Shown: piece by piece, positions 51,710 to 62,348 of the stretch
How the letters are laid out: each line of letters begins with the position of its first letter
Position numbering within the stretch: the stretch's first letter is position 1
Source: Azolla caroliniana
Taxonomy: Eukaryota; Polypodiophyta
Direction: 5' to 3'
Length of the DNA: 64,000 nucleotides
NCBI GenBank assembly: GCA_043228905.1
Contig: JBHGNT010000016.1
Location: 10,354,001 to 10,418,000 of the forward strand
Translations under genes and position numbers: made by a program
The notes under the pieces: generated by a model
Database searches by the model: none
What the model was told of the DNA's origin: nothing
Seen by the model: only the letters and a program-made list of their open reading frames with translations

Positions 51710-52546
51710 CTAACCGGACTGGTTTGTCGTTACGCCCATCTGATGCCGAAGGGACCGAAAGCGGTCTGCCGAAAGACACTTGGTCATTCCATCTGCGACA
51801 TTGTCGGTTGTGGATATTTTCTCTAGACCGATTTTCCCTGAAATGACGCAGTCCCGAACGAAGTGATATCGAACGTCGATATGTTTGGAGGCGTTGTGGT
51901 GAACCGGGTTTTTCGACAAGGCAACAGCACCTTGACTGTCGCTATAGACAACTGGGGCCGAGTCATGGTCGACTTGTCGAAACGTGTGCGCCAGCCGGCC
52001 GAGCCACAAAGCTTCTTTTGCAGCGTCGGACGCAGCTACATATTCTGCTTCGGTCGTTGAGGTCGTTGTGCACTCCTGAAGTTTCGACTTCCACGAAATT
52101 GCTCCATTGCCGAATTTGAAGCAGTATCCAGTTGTTGATTTCCGACTGTCTATACAGCCGGCGAAGTCCGAGTCGGTGTAACCGACTACGCCTGAGGTTC
52201 GGTTCGGACCGAAAAGAATGCCGTGGTCTTTTGTGCTAGCCAGATATTTGAACACATGCTTGACTGCGTTCCAATGCGATCGGCCAGGATTGTGCATAAA
52301 TCTGCTAACGACTCCTACGGCATGAGAAATATCAGGCCGTGTCGCGACCATCAGGTACATAAGGGAGCCGACTGCCGGTGCATACGGTACCGACTTCATA
52401 TCTTCCCCCTCTGGACCGGATGTCGGGCAGTCTCGCTGAGAGAGCCGAAGATTCATGGGGAGCGGGGTTGAAGCAGATTTGGCTGATTGCATGTTGAAGC
52501 GTTCCAAGACACGTCCGATATAGTCGGTCTGAGACAAAAAAAGATG
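51710..52546 (-). pseudogene. copia B RT end and RNase H
   Basis: Begins just after the TGA at 52547-52549. It encodes SQTDYIGRVLERFNMQSAKS, YLMVATRPDISHAVGVVSRF, VGYTDSDFAGCIDSRKSTTG and TTSTTEAEYVAASDAAKEAL (RNase H acidic sites present), VVYSDSQGAVALSKNPVHHN and GLEKISTTDNVADGMTK. It ends at 51710. Between the two stops (52819-52550) lies the RT active site LIIYVDDMLISG, intact. Confidence 0.92.
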
Positions 52547-52819
52547 TCATTTATCGCGATGCCGACTAATCTTCATGCCGAGTATGTGTCGTGCCGGACC
52601 GAGGTCCTTCATGGCAAACTTCAACCGCAGTTGCCGAATGAGATCGGCAAGTTCGCCCGCGTGGCGTCCAGAAATTAGCATGTCGTCCACGTAAATGATG
52701 AGGAAGATGGGTGATCCATCTTGAGCTGTGTTGGTAAAAAGACAATGGTCCTCATCGCTTTTTGAGAAGCCGATCGATTGGATGAAGTCGTCGAACTTCT
52801 TGTACCATTGTCGCGGTGC

Positions 52820-55744
52820 CTATTTGAGGCCGTATAGACTCTTCCTGAGTCGGCAGACTAGATGTTCTTGGCCAGTTGCCACGAAGCCTTTTGGCTGCTC
52901 CATATAAATTTCCTCTTCAAGATCACCATGGAGGAAGGCTATTTTGACATCTAGCTGAATCAGCTCCAAGTTGTCGGCTGCCACTACGCCGAGTAGAAAA
53001 CGAAGGGTTGTCATTTTCACCACTGGTGAAAAAATCTCGTCGAAGTCGACGCCATATTCTTGTCGGAAGCCCTTCGCAACTAATCTGGCCTTGTACTTTG
53101 GGGTGGTCGAATCAGACGTCTCTTTTAGTCGATAAACCCACTTGCAAGGAAGAGCACGTCGATTCTTAGGTAATTCGACCAGATCCCAAGTCTTGTTTGC
53201 CCGAATGGAGTGCATTTCCGACTCCATCGCCAGATGCCAGGTGGCTGAGTCGACAGATGTCGATGCTTCTTCGTAAGACGTCGGTTCGCCGGCGTCGGTG
53301 AAGAAAATTCCAGGAGAATACCTCTCCGGAGGTTGCGACAGTCTCTCGGATCGTCGAGGTATGATTGGACTGGTCGTATTGGGTATCGAGGTCGGATGGT
53401 CCGAAAGCGAATTATTCTGCTGTGCCGAGTCAGAGTTGTCCGAGTCGGTAGTGTAAGGTTCAGCTACCCGTGAAGCTGACCGTGTGTTAAGAGCGGGGCC
53501 TTCTTGAAGGGTCGGCACATCGGAAAATGTTACCCTTCGGACTTCGATCGGTGTTTCGACTGATGGAGTCATAGCCGACTCGTTGAACACAACGTCCGAA
53601 CTTCGAACGATTTGTCTGCGTTCGGGGTCCCAGAGTCGGTATCCCATTTCGCCGTCTGATCCATATCCAAGGAAAATGCATTTCCTGGACCGAGGTGCAA
53701 GTTTTCGGCGATCATCTTTCGGAATAAGGGCGTACGCCTCGCATCCGAAGATCCTCAGCTTGTCGTAATTCGGCTTACTGCCGATCCATAGTTCCTGAGG
53801 AATTTGAAGTCCTAGAGGTCTACTTGGCGACATATTGATTATGTGTACTGCCGTGAGTAGAGCCTCTGCCCAGAAGCCATCCGACAGTCCGGAGTGTTGG
53901 AGCATGGAAACTATCCGTTCTTGGATTGTCCGATTCATGCGTTCTGCAATCCCGTTTTGCTCCGGACTGTGTGGTGCCGTAAATTCACGTCGGATGCCGC
54001 GTTGTCGGCAGAATTTGACGAATTCTTCTGATTTGAACTCTCCCCCATTGTCGGTCCGAAAGCATTTCAGTTTTCGGTCAGTTTGATTTTTTACCATAGC
54101 GAGCCAATCGGAGAAGATCGAGAAGACATGATCTTTGGTACGAATTGGATAAGCCCACACCTTTCGAGTCGAATCGTCAATAAAACTAACGAAGTAAGAG
54201 GCACCGCCGAGAGACTGATGCGGCATTGGGCCACAGACGTCCGAGTGGACTAAATCGAGAGGTCTCGTTTCTCTTGGTGCTGATGTCGGGTGTGATGCGG
54301 CTGCTTGTTTGCCATACTGGCAATGTTCGCAGAATTGATGGTCCGAGAAGGAGAGTTTAGGGATGTATCCGGCTCTAGATAGGTGCGTAATGCCGGCCTT
54401 GCTGAGGTGTCCTAATCTTTTGTGCCATAGTGATGACACAGGAATATCCACCAAAAACAGGTTACCCTCTCTGAGCGTAACATGTAACGGATACAGTGAG
54501 TGTATCTTGGGTCCTCTAGCAAGCAGGAGGTTCCCCCTGTGGAGTGTCCACCCTCCCGAAGAGAAACCGGCACGAATGCCGTCTTCATCTAGTTGTCCGA
54601 CTGAGATCAATGGCCTTGAGAGCTCGGGTACATGTCGGACATTGTGAAGTACAAGTGTAGAGCCACCTACAAGGTTGAGCTCTACTGTGCCGATTCCAAT
54701 GATGTCACAGTGTTGCGAGTTGCCGACTCGAACTGAGTCGGAGTGACGGATCGTATATTGCCGAAATTGGGATCGATGAGGAGTCACGTGAAATGACGCG
54801 CCCGAATCTAAGAGCCATGTGCTCGATTCTTCAGTCGTGAGCAGAACTTCTGATCCGACTGGATTTTCGATTGATAGTATATTCGGGTCGTTTGGTAGCA
54901 CATCAGCTGAGAAGCTGACGTAATTGATCTCCTCATGCCGGCCACTCTTCTTGTCTGATTTCTGAGACTTGTCGTTCTTGTTCTTGAGTGCGCGGCAGTC
55001 GGCTTTGATGTGTCCGGGTTTCTTGCAATAGTTGCAGATTCGGTTATCCCGTGACTGGCTCCGTCTTCGCTGATTGTTCGGCTGCCGTGAGGAATCTCTT
55101 CCTCGTATGTTCGATCGGTCTGTCGAACCTTGTACTACATAAGCGTCTTCTGTTGAGTCTTTGGCGAAAGACTTTCTCCGAGCTGCTTCGGTCAGGATTG
55201 CGCTCGTGACTTCGGAGTATTTAACAGCCGTGGTTGACGCGTTGCACACGGTTGTGACGAAAGTTTCCCATGATGAGGGAAGGCTGCTCATGAGTATCAT
55301 TGCTCTGAGTTCATCCTCGATTGCCGTCCCCTGAGATGAGATTTGGGAGCTTATGCTTTCGTACTCATTGAGATGTGCTTGAACCGAATCTGATTCTTTC
55401 ATCCGCAAGTTGTAGAGGCGCCGGATCAGAAACATCTTTGTTGCAGCGACCTTCTTTTCGTAGGTGTCCGATAGTGTTTTCCACAGTTCGAATGCTGTCG
55501 TACACGATTGCACCGTAAAGTATACCGATTCCGATAGGTGCATCCGAATTGTGGCGCGGACGATTCTGTCCAGCTTCTGCCACTCAATTGGTTTGTATCC
55601 TTCTGGAGGTTCTTCATTTTCGATGGGATCGATTTGCCCCTTGACTATGAGATAGTCTTGCATTTGCTCCTTCCAGAAATTGAAGTTCGATCCATCGAAC
55701 TTTCGTAGACTCATTTCTGACGAGCCGGATGTTGATGCCATCAA
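52820..55744 (-). CDS. copia B Gag-protease-integrase-RT polyprotein (974 aa, stop in RT)
   Basis: Gag: start MMASTSGSSEMSLRKFDGSN, helical core, Arg/Ser-rich stretch and knuckle CNYCKKPGHIKADC near residue 240. Protease: TWLLDSGASFHVTPHRS near 315. Pre-integrase: LWHKRLGHLSKAGITHL near 440, then CEHCQYGKQ. Integrase core: PLDLVHSDVCGPM, KLKCFRTDNGGEFKSEEF and SPEQNGIAERMNRTIQERI, all catalytic acids present. RT begins near 845 (MESEMHSIRANKTWDL) and stops at RKSLYGLK by TAG where relatives have Gln. The single-ORF Gag-Pol layout is normal for Ty1/copia of plants. Confidence 0.95.
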   Translation of the reverse strand: MMASTSGSSEMSLRKFDGSNFNFWKEQMQDYLIVKGQIDPIENEEPPEGYKPIEWQKLDRIVRATIRMHLSESVYFTVQSCTTAFELWKTLSDTYEKKVAATKMFLIRRLYNLRMKESDSVQAHLNEYESISSQISSQGTAIEDELRAMILMSSLPSSWETFVTTVCNASTTAVKYSEVTSAILTEAARRKSFAKDSTEDAYVVQGSTDRSNIRGRDSSRQPNNQRRRSQSRDNRICNYCKKPGHIKADCRALKNKNDKSQKSDKKSGRHEEINYVSFSADVLPNDPNILSIENPVGSEVLLTTEESSTWLLDSGASFHVTPHRSQFRQYTIRHSDSVRVGNSQHCDIIGIGTVELNLVGGSTLVLHNVRHVPELSRPLISVGQLDEDGIRAGFSSGGWTLHRGNLLLARGPKIHSLYPLHVTLREGNLFLVDIPVSSLWHKRLGHLSKAGITHLSRAGYIPKLSFSDHQFCEHCQYGKQAAASHPTSAPRETRPLDLVHSDVCGPMPHQSLGGASYFVSFIDDSTRKVWAYPIRTKDHVFSIFSDWLAMVKNQTDRKLKCFRTDNGGEFKSEEFVKFCRQRGIRREFTAPHSPEQNGIAERMNRTIQERIVSMLQHSGLSDGFWAEALLTAVHIINMSPSRPLGLQIPQELWIGSKPNYDKLRIFGCEAYALIPKDDRRKLAPRSRKCIFLGYGSDGEMGYRLWDPERRQIVRSSDVVFNESAMTPSVETPIEVRRVTFSDVPTLQEGPALNTRSASRVAEPYTTDSDNSDSAQQNNSLSDHPTSIPNTTSPIIPRRSERLSQPPERYSPGIFFTDAGEPTSYEEASTSVDSATWHLAMESEMHSIRANKTWDLVELPKNRRALPCKWVYRLKETSDSTTPKYKARLVAKGFRQEYGVDFDEIFSPVVKMTTLRFLLGVVAADNLELIQLDVKIAFLHGDLEEEIYMEQPKGFVATGQEHLVCRLRKSLYGLK

Positions 55745-56414
55745 ATTTGGTTTCGGTTGACGAAGCTCGGTTCGGAGTTGACTACGAACCTTGTTGGAGT
55801 GCAGCCGGTTGGCTCACCCAATATCGTTCTAGTCGGATTTGAACCCGAGTCGGTTCGGCTTTGGATGTATGTATTGTTGAACTTGCTCGAATTGACTCCG
55901 GTAACTTGAGGGACAGAACCGACTGGTCTTCCCGAATGTTGCCGAGTCGGAGGGAGCCCGGTTCGCTTCCGAATATATATGCCAAGTACCGATTATTGAA
56001 ACCGATTGTCTGGACTGATTCTGCTTCGGGTGACTGCAGCGACGAGAGAGACGGATCCAACTGATCCTCCCGAATGTCGATCAGCCGGATGAAGCACGAA
56101 TTGGGGTTGTTGTCTTGAGACCGATCTGCACCGAGTGGTTACAATGAGCGGCGAGCAGCGTTTGATGACCTCTTCGGATGCCGTTTAACCGAGTGGAGCA
56201 CGATCGTGTCAATGTTGCACAAGGGGATTTCACCTCGAGCGGTTACGATCACAAGGAACAGAGTACAACCGGCTGGCTTACTCCAAGCGAAGATGATCTA
56301 ACGCGATGAGATGCAAGCCTCGTTTTTCTTCTTCTTCTCTCTTCTTCGAATGACGCAAGAAACCGAACGCTGTGCAGGCTGAGACGACGGCCGACAGCGG
56401 GTTGAGGAACCTTC

Positions 56415-56426
56415 GCTCTGATACCA
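56415..56426 (-). other. primer binding site of copia B (tRNA-iMet)
   Basis: TGGTATCAGAGC on the minus strand, two bases from the LTR end. Confidence 0.93.
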
Positions 56427-56428
56427 GA

Positions 56429-56727
56429 TGTTGGAGACAAGGCCGTCAATGCGGAAGATCAAGTAGCGTTCTGTTCGTGTTGAATACCTGCGTATGACAG
56501 TTTCCAAGATCGTGCACAGAGATAGAGAGAGAGAGAGACACAAAGAGTCTTTCTATTCCATAGAACAATAATACAACCCACCCCAACCTTACAAAAAGGT
56601 TACAAGGTCACTTTATATAGTGACCGACTTAGGGCAACTACCATTTATGCTAATTACACAAATGGCCCAAACTTGATCTATACAAAGGGATAGTGTGAAT
56701 ACGTCCATTATACACTTGTATTCGACA
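56429..56727 (-). repeat. 5' LTR of copia B (299 bp)
   Basis: Identical by eye to the 3' LTR except for a 2-bp shorter GA run. Followed on the plus strand by the target duplication CTAGA. Confidence 0.95.
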
Positions 56728-57431
56728 CTAGAACCCTTCGACCCGAGTGGTATGTCGAGACGTAGTTTTCGACGAATCGACATCTTGGTATAAGCCTGAT
56801 TCGGCTCCATCCGACCTAACCGAGGAAGAGTTGGACATTAACTCGGAGGACGATATTTGGCCAAGTCCTTCACCAATGGACCGTCCAAGCTCTACCGAGC
56901 TAAGTGGGCCACACGAACCTTCAAGCATCCCAAACACGTCTCGACTAGGGGCTAGATCGGACAACGGCAAAGGTAAGATGCCCGAATACGAAGTCGACCA
57001 CCCCGACAATAGTGATTAAGATGTGTCGGCTCCCTCACTAGACAGTGAGTTTGGTGTACCCATCATTCGGACTCCTGGAGTAAAAACGGACGGTGCTTAC
57101 ATCGGCAAGCGAAAAAATTTGACGCTCATCTGGAGAAAAGAACCCTGTCACTCGGTTCGGCTACAACGAGTATATGGCCCATCATTATGCCTTCTTGATG
57201 ATGGTGGCAACCGAACAAGAACTCGAGATCTCTACAAAAGTGGCTCGTGATCCACGATGGGTAGAAGCAGTCGGCCTTCACCCATACACTACAAGCCTTC
57301 GTCACCGGCTTGAGGGGGAGGGACTGAAACTGCCTCGAAAAGACCTAAGAAAGCCGAAGGCCGGATGGAAGCTAACGAAGCTGAAAGCCAAACCGGACGT
57401 CGAACATCTCACACTTGAGCTTGAGGGGGCA
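56728..57431 (+). pseudogene. copia C integrase/RT linker and residual C-terminus
   Basis: It begins RVVCRDVVFDESTSWYKPDS, then an acidic linker (LTEEELDINSEDDIWPSPSP, GKGKMPEYEVDH). After a TAA (57017-57019) and a shift, EYMAHHYAFLMMVATEQELE and KVARDPRWVEAVGLH mark the RT entrance; the polymerase is then deleted and the sequence jumps to the 3' end with polypurine tract GAGCTTGAGGGGGCA (57414-57431). Confidence 0.8.
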
Positions 57432-57919
57432 TGTTGAGATATCAAGCTCAACTTAGTTTAGCCATTTAGTTAACCACGTAACTTAGTAGTTACCTAAATA
57501 GAATCTAGTTAGTGTGTTGACCTTTTAACCCTTGAATAGGATCTTGTACTTGTACGCAAGTGGGGATACATTCTAGATCCTCCACTACCAAGTATATTTA
57601 ATATAGGAATTACATCCTTGTACTTATATTCTACTCACATATGTGCACCCTTGCACATGAGTTGTATATAAATACCTCATTGTGGGTATTTTTGTAACTT
57701 GATGCTCATTAATATAGAGAAAGGTCTTTAGCTACACTCTTGTTAATCATCCCCCATTTATCTTATTGTTCATAAGTGTATCTTCCTCTCTCACTTCCTC
57801 TCACACACATACACACACACATCACATAATCTTCCACTACTTAATCACATATGTGACTAATTACTCACATAATTACTTACTAATTAACCCTTAGTTAATT
57901 ACCTAATTATTAACATAGT
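57432..57919 (+). repeat. 3' LTR of copia C (about 488 bp)
   Basis: TGTTGAGATATCAAGCTCAAC...AATTATTAACA. TATA in GTTGTATATAAATACC (about 57660-57676). It is followed directly by RNase H of another copia (G), so C inserted into G. Confidence 0.85.
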
Positions 57920-58180
57920 ATCCAGCTCGCTAAAAACCCCATCTTCCACGCTTGGAACAAGCACATTGAAGTGCATTATGACTTTGTGTACGAGCATGTC
58001 CTCAGTGGTGAAGTGGAATTGTAATACGTTCTGGCTGATTGGCAAGTGGCTGACATCGTCACCTAACCTCTAGGACTCGACAATTGTAGCATTTTTTAGG
58101 CATGCTTGGGTTACAACACCTTGATATGCCAAACTTGAGGGAATAGCCGAGGTCGCTGAGGTTGAGACAACTTAGAGAAT
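57920..58180 (+). pseudogene. copia G RNase H end
   Basis: SIQLAKNPIFHAWNKHIEVH, VYEHVLSGEVEL then a TAA, then VLADWQVADIVT and LDMPNLRE-like sequence. It matches copia 2 and copia 3 at the same place. The upstream part was replaced by copia C. Confidence 0.83.
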
Positions 58181-58532
58181 GAACGGTGGACCCGCCGATA
58201 GGGAAAGATTGGACGGGAGAAGCGAAGTGGACAACCTAGACCTAGCCAAAGGCAAGGGGAGAGCTAAAGAAAAAGATGAATTAGAGACAACTAATTCGCA
58301 TGAAAGAGATGATTCGGACAAGCTGAATCACGTAGACACCAAACAAATGAGAAGGTGCCTAAGCCAATGCCAAAGTAAGAGAACCGACGGATTGAGGGGC
58401 GCCAAAGTCGTAGAGACGGGAAGAAGGCCAACAATGGCCTAAGGACCATGGGCAAGGAGGCAAGTTGGCAAAATGAGCCGAGGTGAAGAACCGGTGGAGT
58501 AGGAGGAACCTCAAGTTGAGCTTGAGGAGCAG
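58181..58532 (+). pseudogene. copia G C-terminal extension
   Basis: The open piece 58179-58442 encodes LAKGKGRAKEKDELETTNSH, then DDSDKLNHVDTKQMRR (DELET from 58275, DSDKLN from 58311), the same acidic then basic motifs as after RNase H at 24533 and 28109. It ends in the decayed polypurine tract GAGCTTGAGGAGCAG before the LTR. Confidence 0.58.
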
Positions 58533-58877
58533 TGTTGAGAGAGAAGCTCGACATGAGCTAACTCGGCTAGAGGCTGATAGGCTAGATCGGATGAAGAAGC
58601 TGACAACCGAGTCCACTGAGGAGAGTCAGCTAAAGAATCTGAGAGACAAAGCAGCTAAAGAATTGGCCATTAGGGCCTATATTCCTATTCATAGTAATAG
58701 GAATATTTTAGGGAGTTAGTGTCCGATGCTCATTTATGAACATTCAAGTATGTGTCAGTACTTGTGAAAGGTCGTTGTCAGGGCTTGTATAAAAGTGCTC
58801 ACTGAGCACACATTTATGAATTGAGTACTGAGTCATTTTTGAAATGGAGTTTTCTTGTTGTCTACTCACTCACTCAG

Positions 58878-58909
<32 letters not shown>

Positions 58910-59008
58910 TACCTAATTGTCTACAGGTGTCCGGCTTAGACGACGGTGTTCTCTCTCTCTCTCTCTATGAATACCTAACTGTCTACAGGTGTTCGACTTA
59001 GACAACTG
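58533..59008 (+). repeat. 3' LTR of copia G, cut by gypsy H
   Basis: It starts TGTTGAGAGAGAAGCTCGAC. TATA in TTGTATAAAAGTGCTCAC (about 58788-58805). A unit of about 70 bp containing CTCTCTCT, GAATACCTAA(T/C)TGTCTACAGGTG and TTAGACNAC is present twice (about 58895-59008). Confidence 0.8.
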
Positions 59009-59465
59009 TGTTAGCCGGCAAAGACTTAAAAGCCGGATAAAGTCCAGAATGGGAAAGGGATAATTAATCTATAATTATTATTATTTTGAGAAGCGAACGG
59101 ACGGACCCGGAATCGGTATGCCGACCCAGATTCGAACCGGTTCGTTGCCGGTTGCCGGTTGGTACCGGTTTGTACCCAGAGCCGGTGACCTATAAAAGGC
59201 TGTTTGTAATGAAATAGTGATTTATTAATGAAAGTGTTGTTCTGCTACACCATGTTTGATCTTTAAAAGCTTTAAGTTAATTACCGTTTTGTGCTTAATC
59301 TAATCTATCTTACGCGTGTATTATGATCGTTAACCACACCGGTTAACATCCGGTTAGGAATACGTTTGCATTACGGTCTGCGCCTACCCTACCTGCACCA
59401 CCCTTTGGTGAAGTGTCCTAGAGGGACACCCTGTGTTAGGGCTAGTCTGGCCCCAAGCAGTAACA
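59009..59465 (+). repeat. 5' LTR of gypsy H (about 457 bp)
   Basis: TGTTAGCCGGC...AGCAGTAACA. TATA in GACCTATAAAAGGC (about 59188-59201). The left end is placed at the first TG after copia G sequence and is approximate. Length is close to the E3 LTR. Confidence 0.75.
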
Positions 59466-59472
59466 CAACTTT

Positions 59473-59488
59473 TGGCGACCACAATTCC
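59473..59488 (+). other. primer binding site of gypsy H
   Basis: TGGCGACCACAATTCC after a short CAACTTT spacer. It shares TGGC with the E3 site, but the tRNA is not identified. Confidence 0.55.
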
Positions 59489-59489
59489 T

Positions 59490-60436
59490 GCTCAAGTGCA
59501 GTGAACAGTGGGGGGCATGGATGACAAGACCAACAAATGACCCAGCAACAGAGTGAGCGAGACAACTCACCGAAAGATTGCAGAAGCGTGAAGCGTACCA
59601 CCAGGCCGCAGAAGAAATCCGCGTGGATCAATCCTTTTCAAAAGTGATCTAGCGAGTGGCCATGGAGTCACTCCGTTTGTAGCAAAATTCCCATCCAGAC
59701 AAAGGAAGCAATTTAAGTAGTCTGAAGGAAGCGGAATCCATCCTACAGGCATTAGCAGCGGGACAAGGCGATTTGGAACCATTTTCGGCATTTGAATCGG
59801 ATTCGGACGGCGAATACAATGCACATTCGAATTACCGCAGTTATCATGACACCCCGGACGGACCGGAGGATGAGGAATCGGATAATATACCGACACCGGA
59901 ACCGGCGATAACAAAACTGGAAGCTTTAGGAAGGCACAAAGCGGATCAACCTCCGACACCGCCACGCGAGCCTCTGACGGAGGAAGAGGGAAGACCTTCG
60001 ACACCGAAAAAAGAGGAGGAAATACAATGCACATTCGAATTACCGCAGTTGTGATGACACCCCGGACGGACCGGAGGATGAGGAATCGGATAATATACCG
60101 ACACCGGAACCGGCGATAACAAAGCTGGAAGCTTTAGGAAGGCACAAAGCGGATCAACCTCCGACACCGCCACGCGAGCCTCTGACGGAGGAAGAGGGAA
60201 GACCTTCGACACCGAAAAAAGAGGAGGAAATACAATGCACATTCGAATTACCGCAGTTGTCATGACACCCCGGACGGACCGGAGGATGAGGAATCGGATA
60301 ATATACCGACACCGGAACCGGCGATAACAAAGCTGGAAGCTTTAGGAAGGCACAAAGCGGATCAACCTCCGACACCGCCACGCGAGCCTCTGACGGAGGA
60401 AGAGGGAAGACCTTCGACACCGAAAAAAGAGGAGGA
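59490..60436 (+). pseudogene. gypsy H Gag N-terminus with 208-bp triplication
   Basis: An acidic, Pro/Glu-rich N-terminus (LEPFSAFESDSDGEYNAHSN, then DGPEDEESDNIPTPEPAITK and PPTPPREPLTEEE) follows a decayed start region with several stops. Units 59813-60020, 60021-60228 and 60229-60436 are almost identical. Since 208 is not a multiple of three, each unit moves the frame. Minus-strand open frames over this stretch are mirror images of the repeat. Confidence 0.75.
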
Positions 60437-60518
60437 AAGACCTCCAACACCGCCTCCAACAAAAGAGGAGGAGAGACCTCCATCACCACCAGCTCGAGTT
60501 CTAACACCGGACGATGAT

Positions 60519-61301
60519 ATGTCATTCCAATATCCCAAGTACCGGGATGATCCGGACGCAGAAGCCCATGTGTATGCATTTCTACAAACATGGGAAGCAA
60601 ACCATGTGTCACAACGTTTAACTGCCGCCAAAGCAGAACGCTCGAAGATTGCAGAGTTCGGCATGACTCTAGAAGGACCAGCCACGCGATGGTGCTTGAC
60701 GCACCTTCCCGGCACCATCACTACGTTTGAGGACTTGAAAACCAGATTTTTACAATTCTTCAACAAGGAGGTGGATCAATGGGAGATGGTAGGCCTATTC
60801 TACACCATACGACAGGAACCCCTGGAAACAATTCAGCAATTCCTAATCCGGTTCTAGTGAATGCACAGCCAGCTAAGTCGAGCACCATCAGAAGCAGAGG
60901 CTAAAGCAATATTCCTAGCAGCACTCCAGGAACCCCTACGTACGGTGTCCACAGTCATTGATTTCCTCACCAACACGATTGACCAGGTCATAGACCGGGT
61001 CAGGGAGATCGAGAAAACAAGCTCGTGGCTAACAATGGGGGCACTCCAGCCTACCTTACCAACAGATGAAGACCTACGTTTTCGGCAAGCTATACAATGT
61101 ATGACTTGTCTGAATACTGGCCACTCTGTAATAGAATGTACCATGCGGTCATAGTGCATGCTATGCCACTCCAGGTCGCACAGAATGGACCGATGTGAAT
61201 ATAATTTACTGAATCGGCAAGTGGCACCGGTAAGCCAAATCGATACCCGCAACGACCGGGAAGAGGAAGAAGAACGTTGGCAACGAGACGAGCGTTACCA
61301 G
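60519..61301 (+). pseudogene. gypsy H Gag capsid and two zinc knuckles
   Basis: Open 60519-60857: MSFQYPKYRDDPDAEAHVYA, then AKAERSKIAEFGMTLEGPAT, RWCLTHLPGTITTFEDLKTR and DQWEMVGLFYTIRQEPLETI. A TAG (60855-60857) separates 60861-61154: LSRAPSEAEAKAIFLAALQE, LPTDEDLRFRQAIQCMTCLN and knuckle CMTCLNTGHSVIEC. Then CMLCHSRSHRMDRCEYNLLN is the second knuckle. It is the best-preserved complete capsid of this family in the window. Confidence 0.85.
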
Positions 61302-62348
61302 TGTCGTAAAGATTTTCGGCAATGGTGTGAAAATCGCATAAAACATACGAAATCGAGTATGAATCATATAAAACAATAATAGTAAAAATACTATTTTAAA
61401 TAATTTTAATATCTTGGTACAAAAAGATAGAGTTCTTCAAGAGCTTTCGAATGCCCTTTACTACATAAGAAACGGACATCTAAGTCTCAAGTTATGAGGG
61501 TAGGAAGTTTGCAAAGGAAAAGAGAAAGATAAAACAATGAGATATCCCACATAAATAGGACAAATAAGGATACTACCATATATAAGGCAGAGCAAAAACT
61601 ATTATATTTGTGTCTATGTGTGGAGCATAGAGAGTTCAGTTAATTGGATAAGTGGGTGTGGCCTAGTTACTTGTAAACGTTTTGGCCAACCAAAACTGGC
61701 GGCGATCGGCAAGCGACCCGGGATGCAAATCAGACGGATCGGTCGGGTCGGTTGATCGCGGTGCATGGTGTCTTAAAGATATTTGGTCCAAAAGCCTAAA
61801 AGTATTTTGTGTATAAAAGAAAAAGATGTAAGCAAGACTTAAACTTTGCACCTCCAAGATAAGAAGCAATAGGCTTACCATTAAGCCAAATCATTTCTTT
61901 AGGGATTATATTTTTATCATTATAGCTTTACATGTAAATTCTCATATTAGAGCTTGATTGAGTGACATGTGATGCATGAGTGCCAAATGGCAAACATGCA
62001 TCACATGCATTCCATGCATTGTATGCATGTCTTGTACCCTCACATGCATCATATGCATGGGAGCATCTATAAAAGGGTAGATGAAAAAGATCAAAAGGGA
62101 GCGATGTATTAATCAAGAAATTAATAAGAAGAAAATTCATTATCCTTTTAATGATTTATCTTGTTCTTCAAATCTAAAGTCAAGAATTCAATCTTACGCT
62201 CTCTCTCCATTTCAATCTTAATCTCAATCTCTCTCTCAATCTATCTTAAATCCTTCTCGCTAAAGCTAGTGCGTACTTCGAGTCCTTCCGTCTAAAACCC
62301 CGGCGGTTCCACCTCACGATCCGCACATAGTGACGGATCTTCACGACA
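61302..62348 (+). repeat. solo LTR (TGTCGT family, 1047 bp) inside gypsy H gag
   Basis: TGTCGTAAAGATTTTCGG...TTCACGACA, flanked by CCAG (61298-61301) and CCGG (62349-62352), a 4-bp duplication with one mismatch. The left half resembles the D1 LTR. The middle has an antisense tRNA-like module, then CATGCAT motifs, GCATCTATAAAAGGG (about 62063-62077) and a CT-rich leader. No internal region, so a solo LTR of the fungal-like D lineage. Confidence 0.78.
61831..61897 (-). repeat. tRNA-like module in the solo LTR
   Basis: Minus strand: D-arm TTGGCTTAATGGTAAGCC with a 4-bp GGCT/AGCC stem, A-box-like TGGCTTAATGG (61888-61878), GGAGGTGCAA, and B-box-like AGTTTAAGTC (61845-61836). Homologous to 21637-21703. 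Confidence 0.65.

Larger units (their letters stand above)
51216..56727 (-). mobile_element. Ty1/copia element B, young and nearly complete
   Basis: Flanked by the perfect 5-bp duplication CTAGA (51211-51215 and 56728-56732). The LTRs appear identical except for one GA unit in a microsatellite. All copia domains are present in order. I see only two premature stops (52820-52822 and 52547-52549), both one transition away from a sense codon. It is the latest insertion that I can date by structure in this window. Confidence 0.95.
50576..57919 (+). mobile_element. Ty1/copia element C, split by copia B
   Basis: Integrase from 50576 to 51215, interrupted by copia B, then linker (56733-57431) and 3' LTR (57432-57919). 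Gag, protease, RT and RNase H are deleted. The frames on both sides of copia B join as the typical integrase/RT linker NAYKC...VVFDES. Confidence 0.85.

Noticed and set aside
59813-60436. CRISPR-like array
   Set aside because: Units are directly tandem without spacers and are part of a retrotransposon Gag.
59567-60766. Long minus-strand frames over the 208-bp repeats
   Set aside because: Mirror frames of the Gag repeat on the plus strand; composition and position are explained by the repeat.
61302-61336. CRKDFRQWCENR as part of gypsy H Gag
   Set aside because: The DNA matches the start of the LTR at 21470, and the 4-bp flanks place the LTR boundary at 61302.
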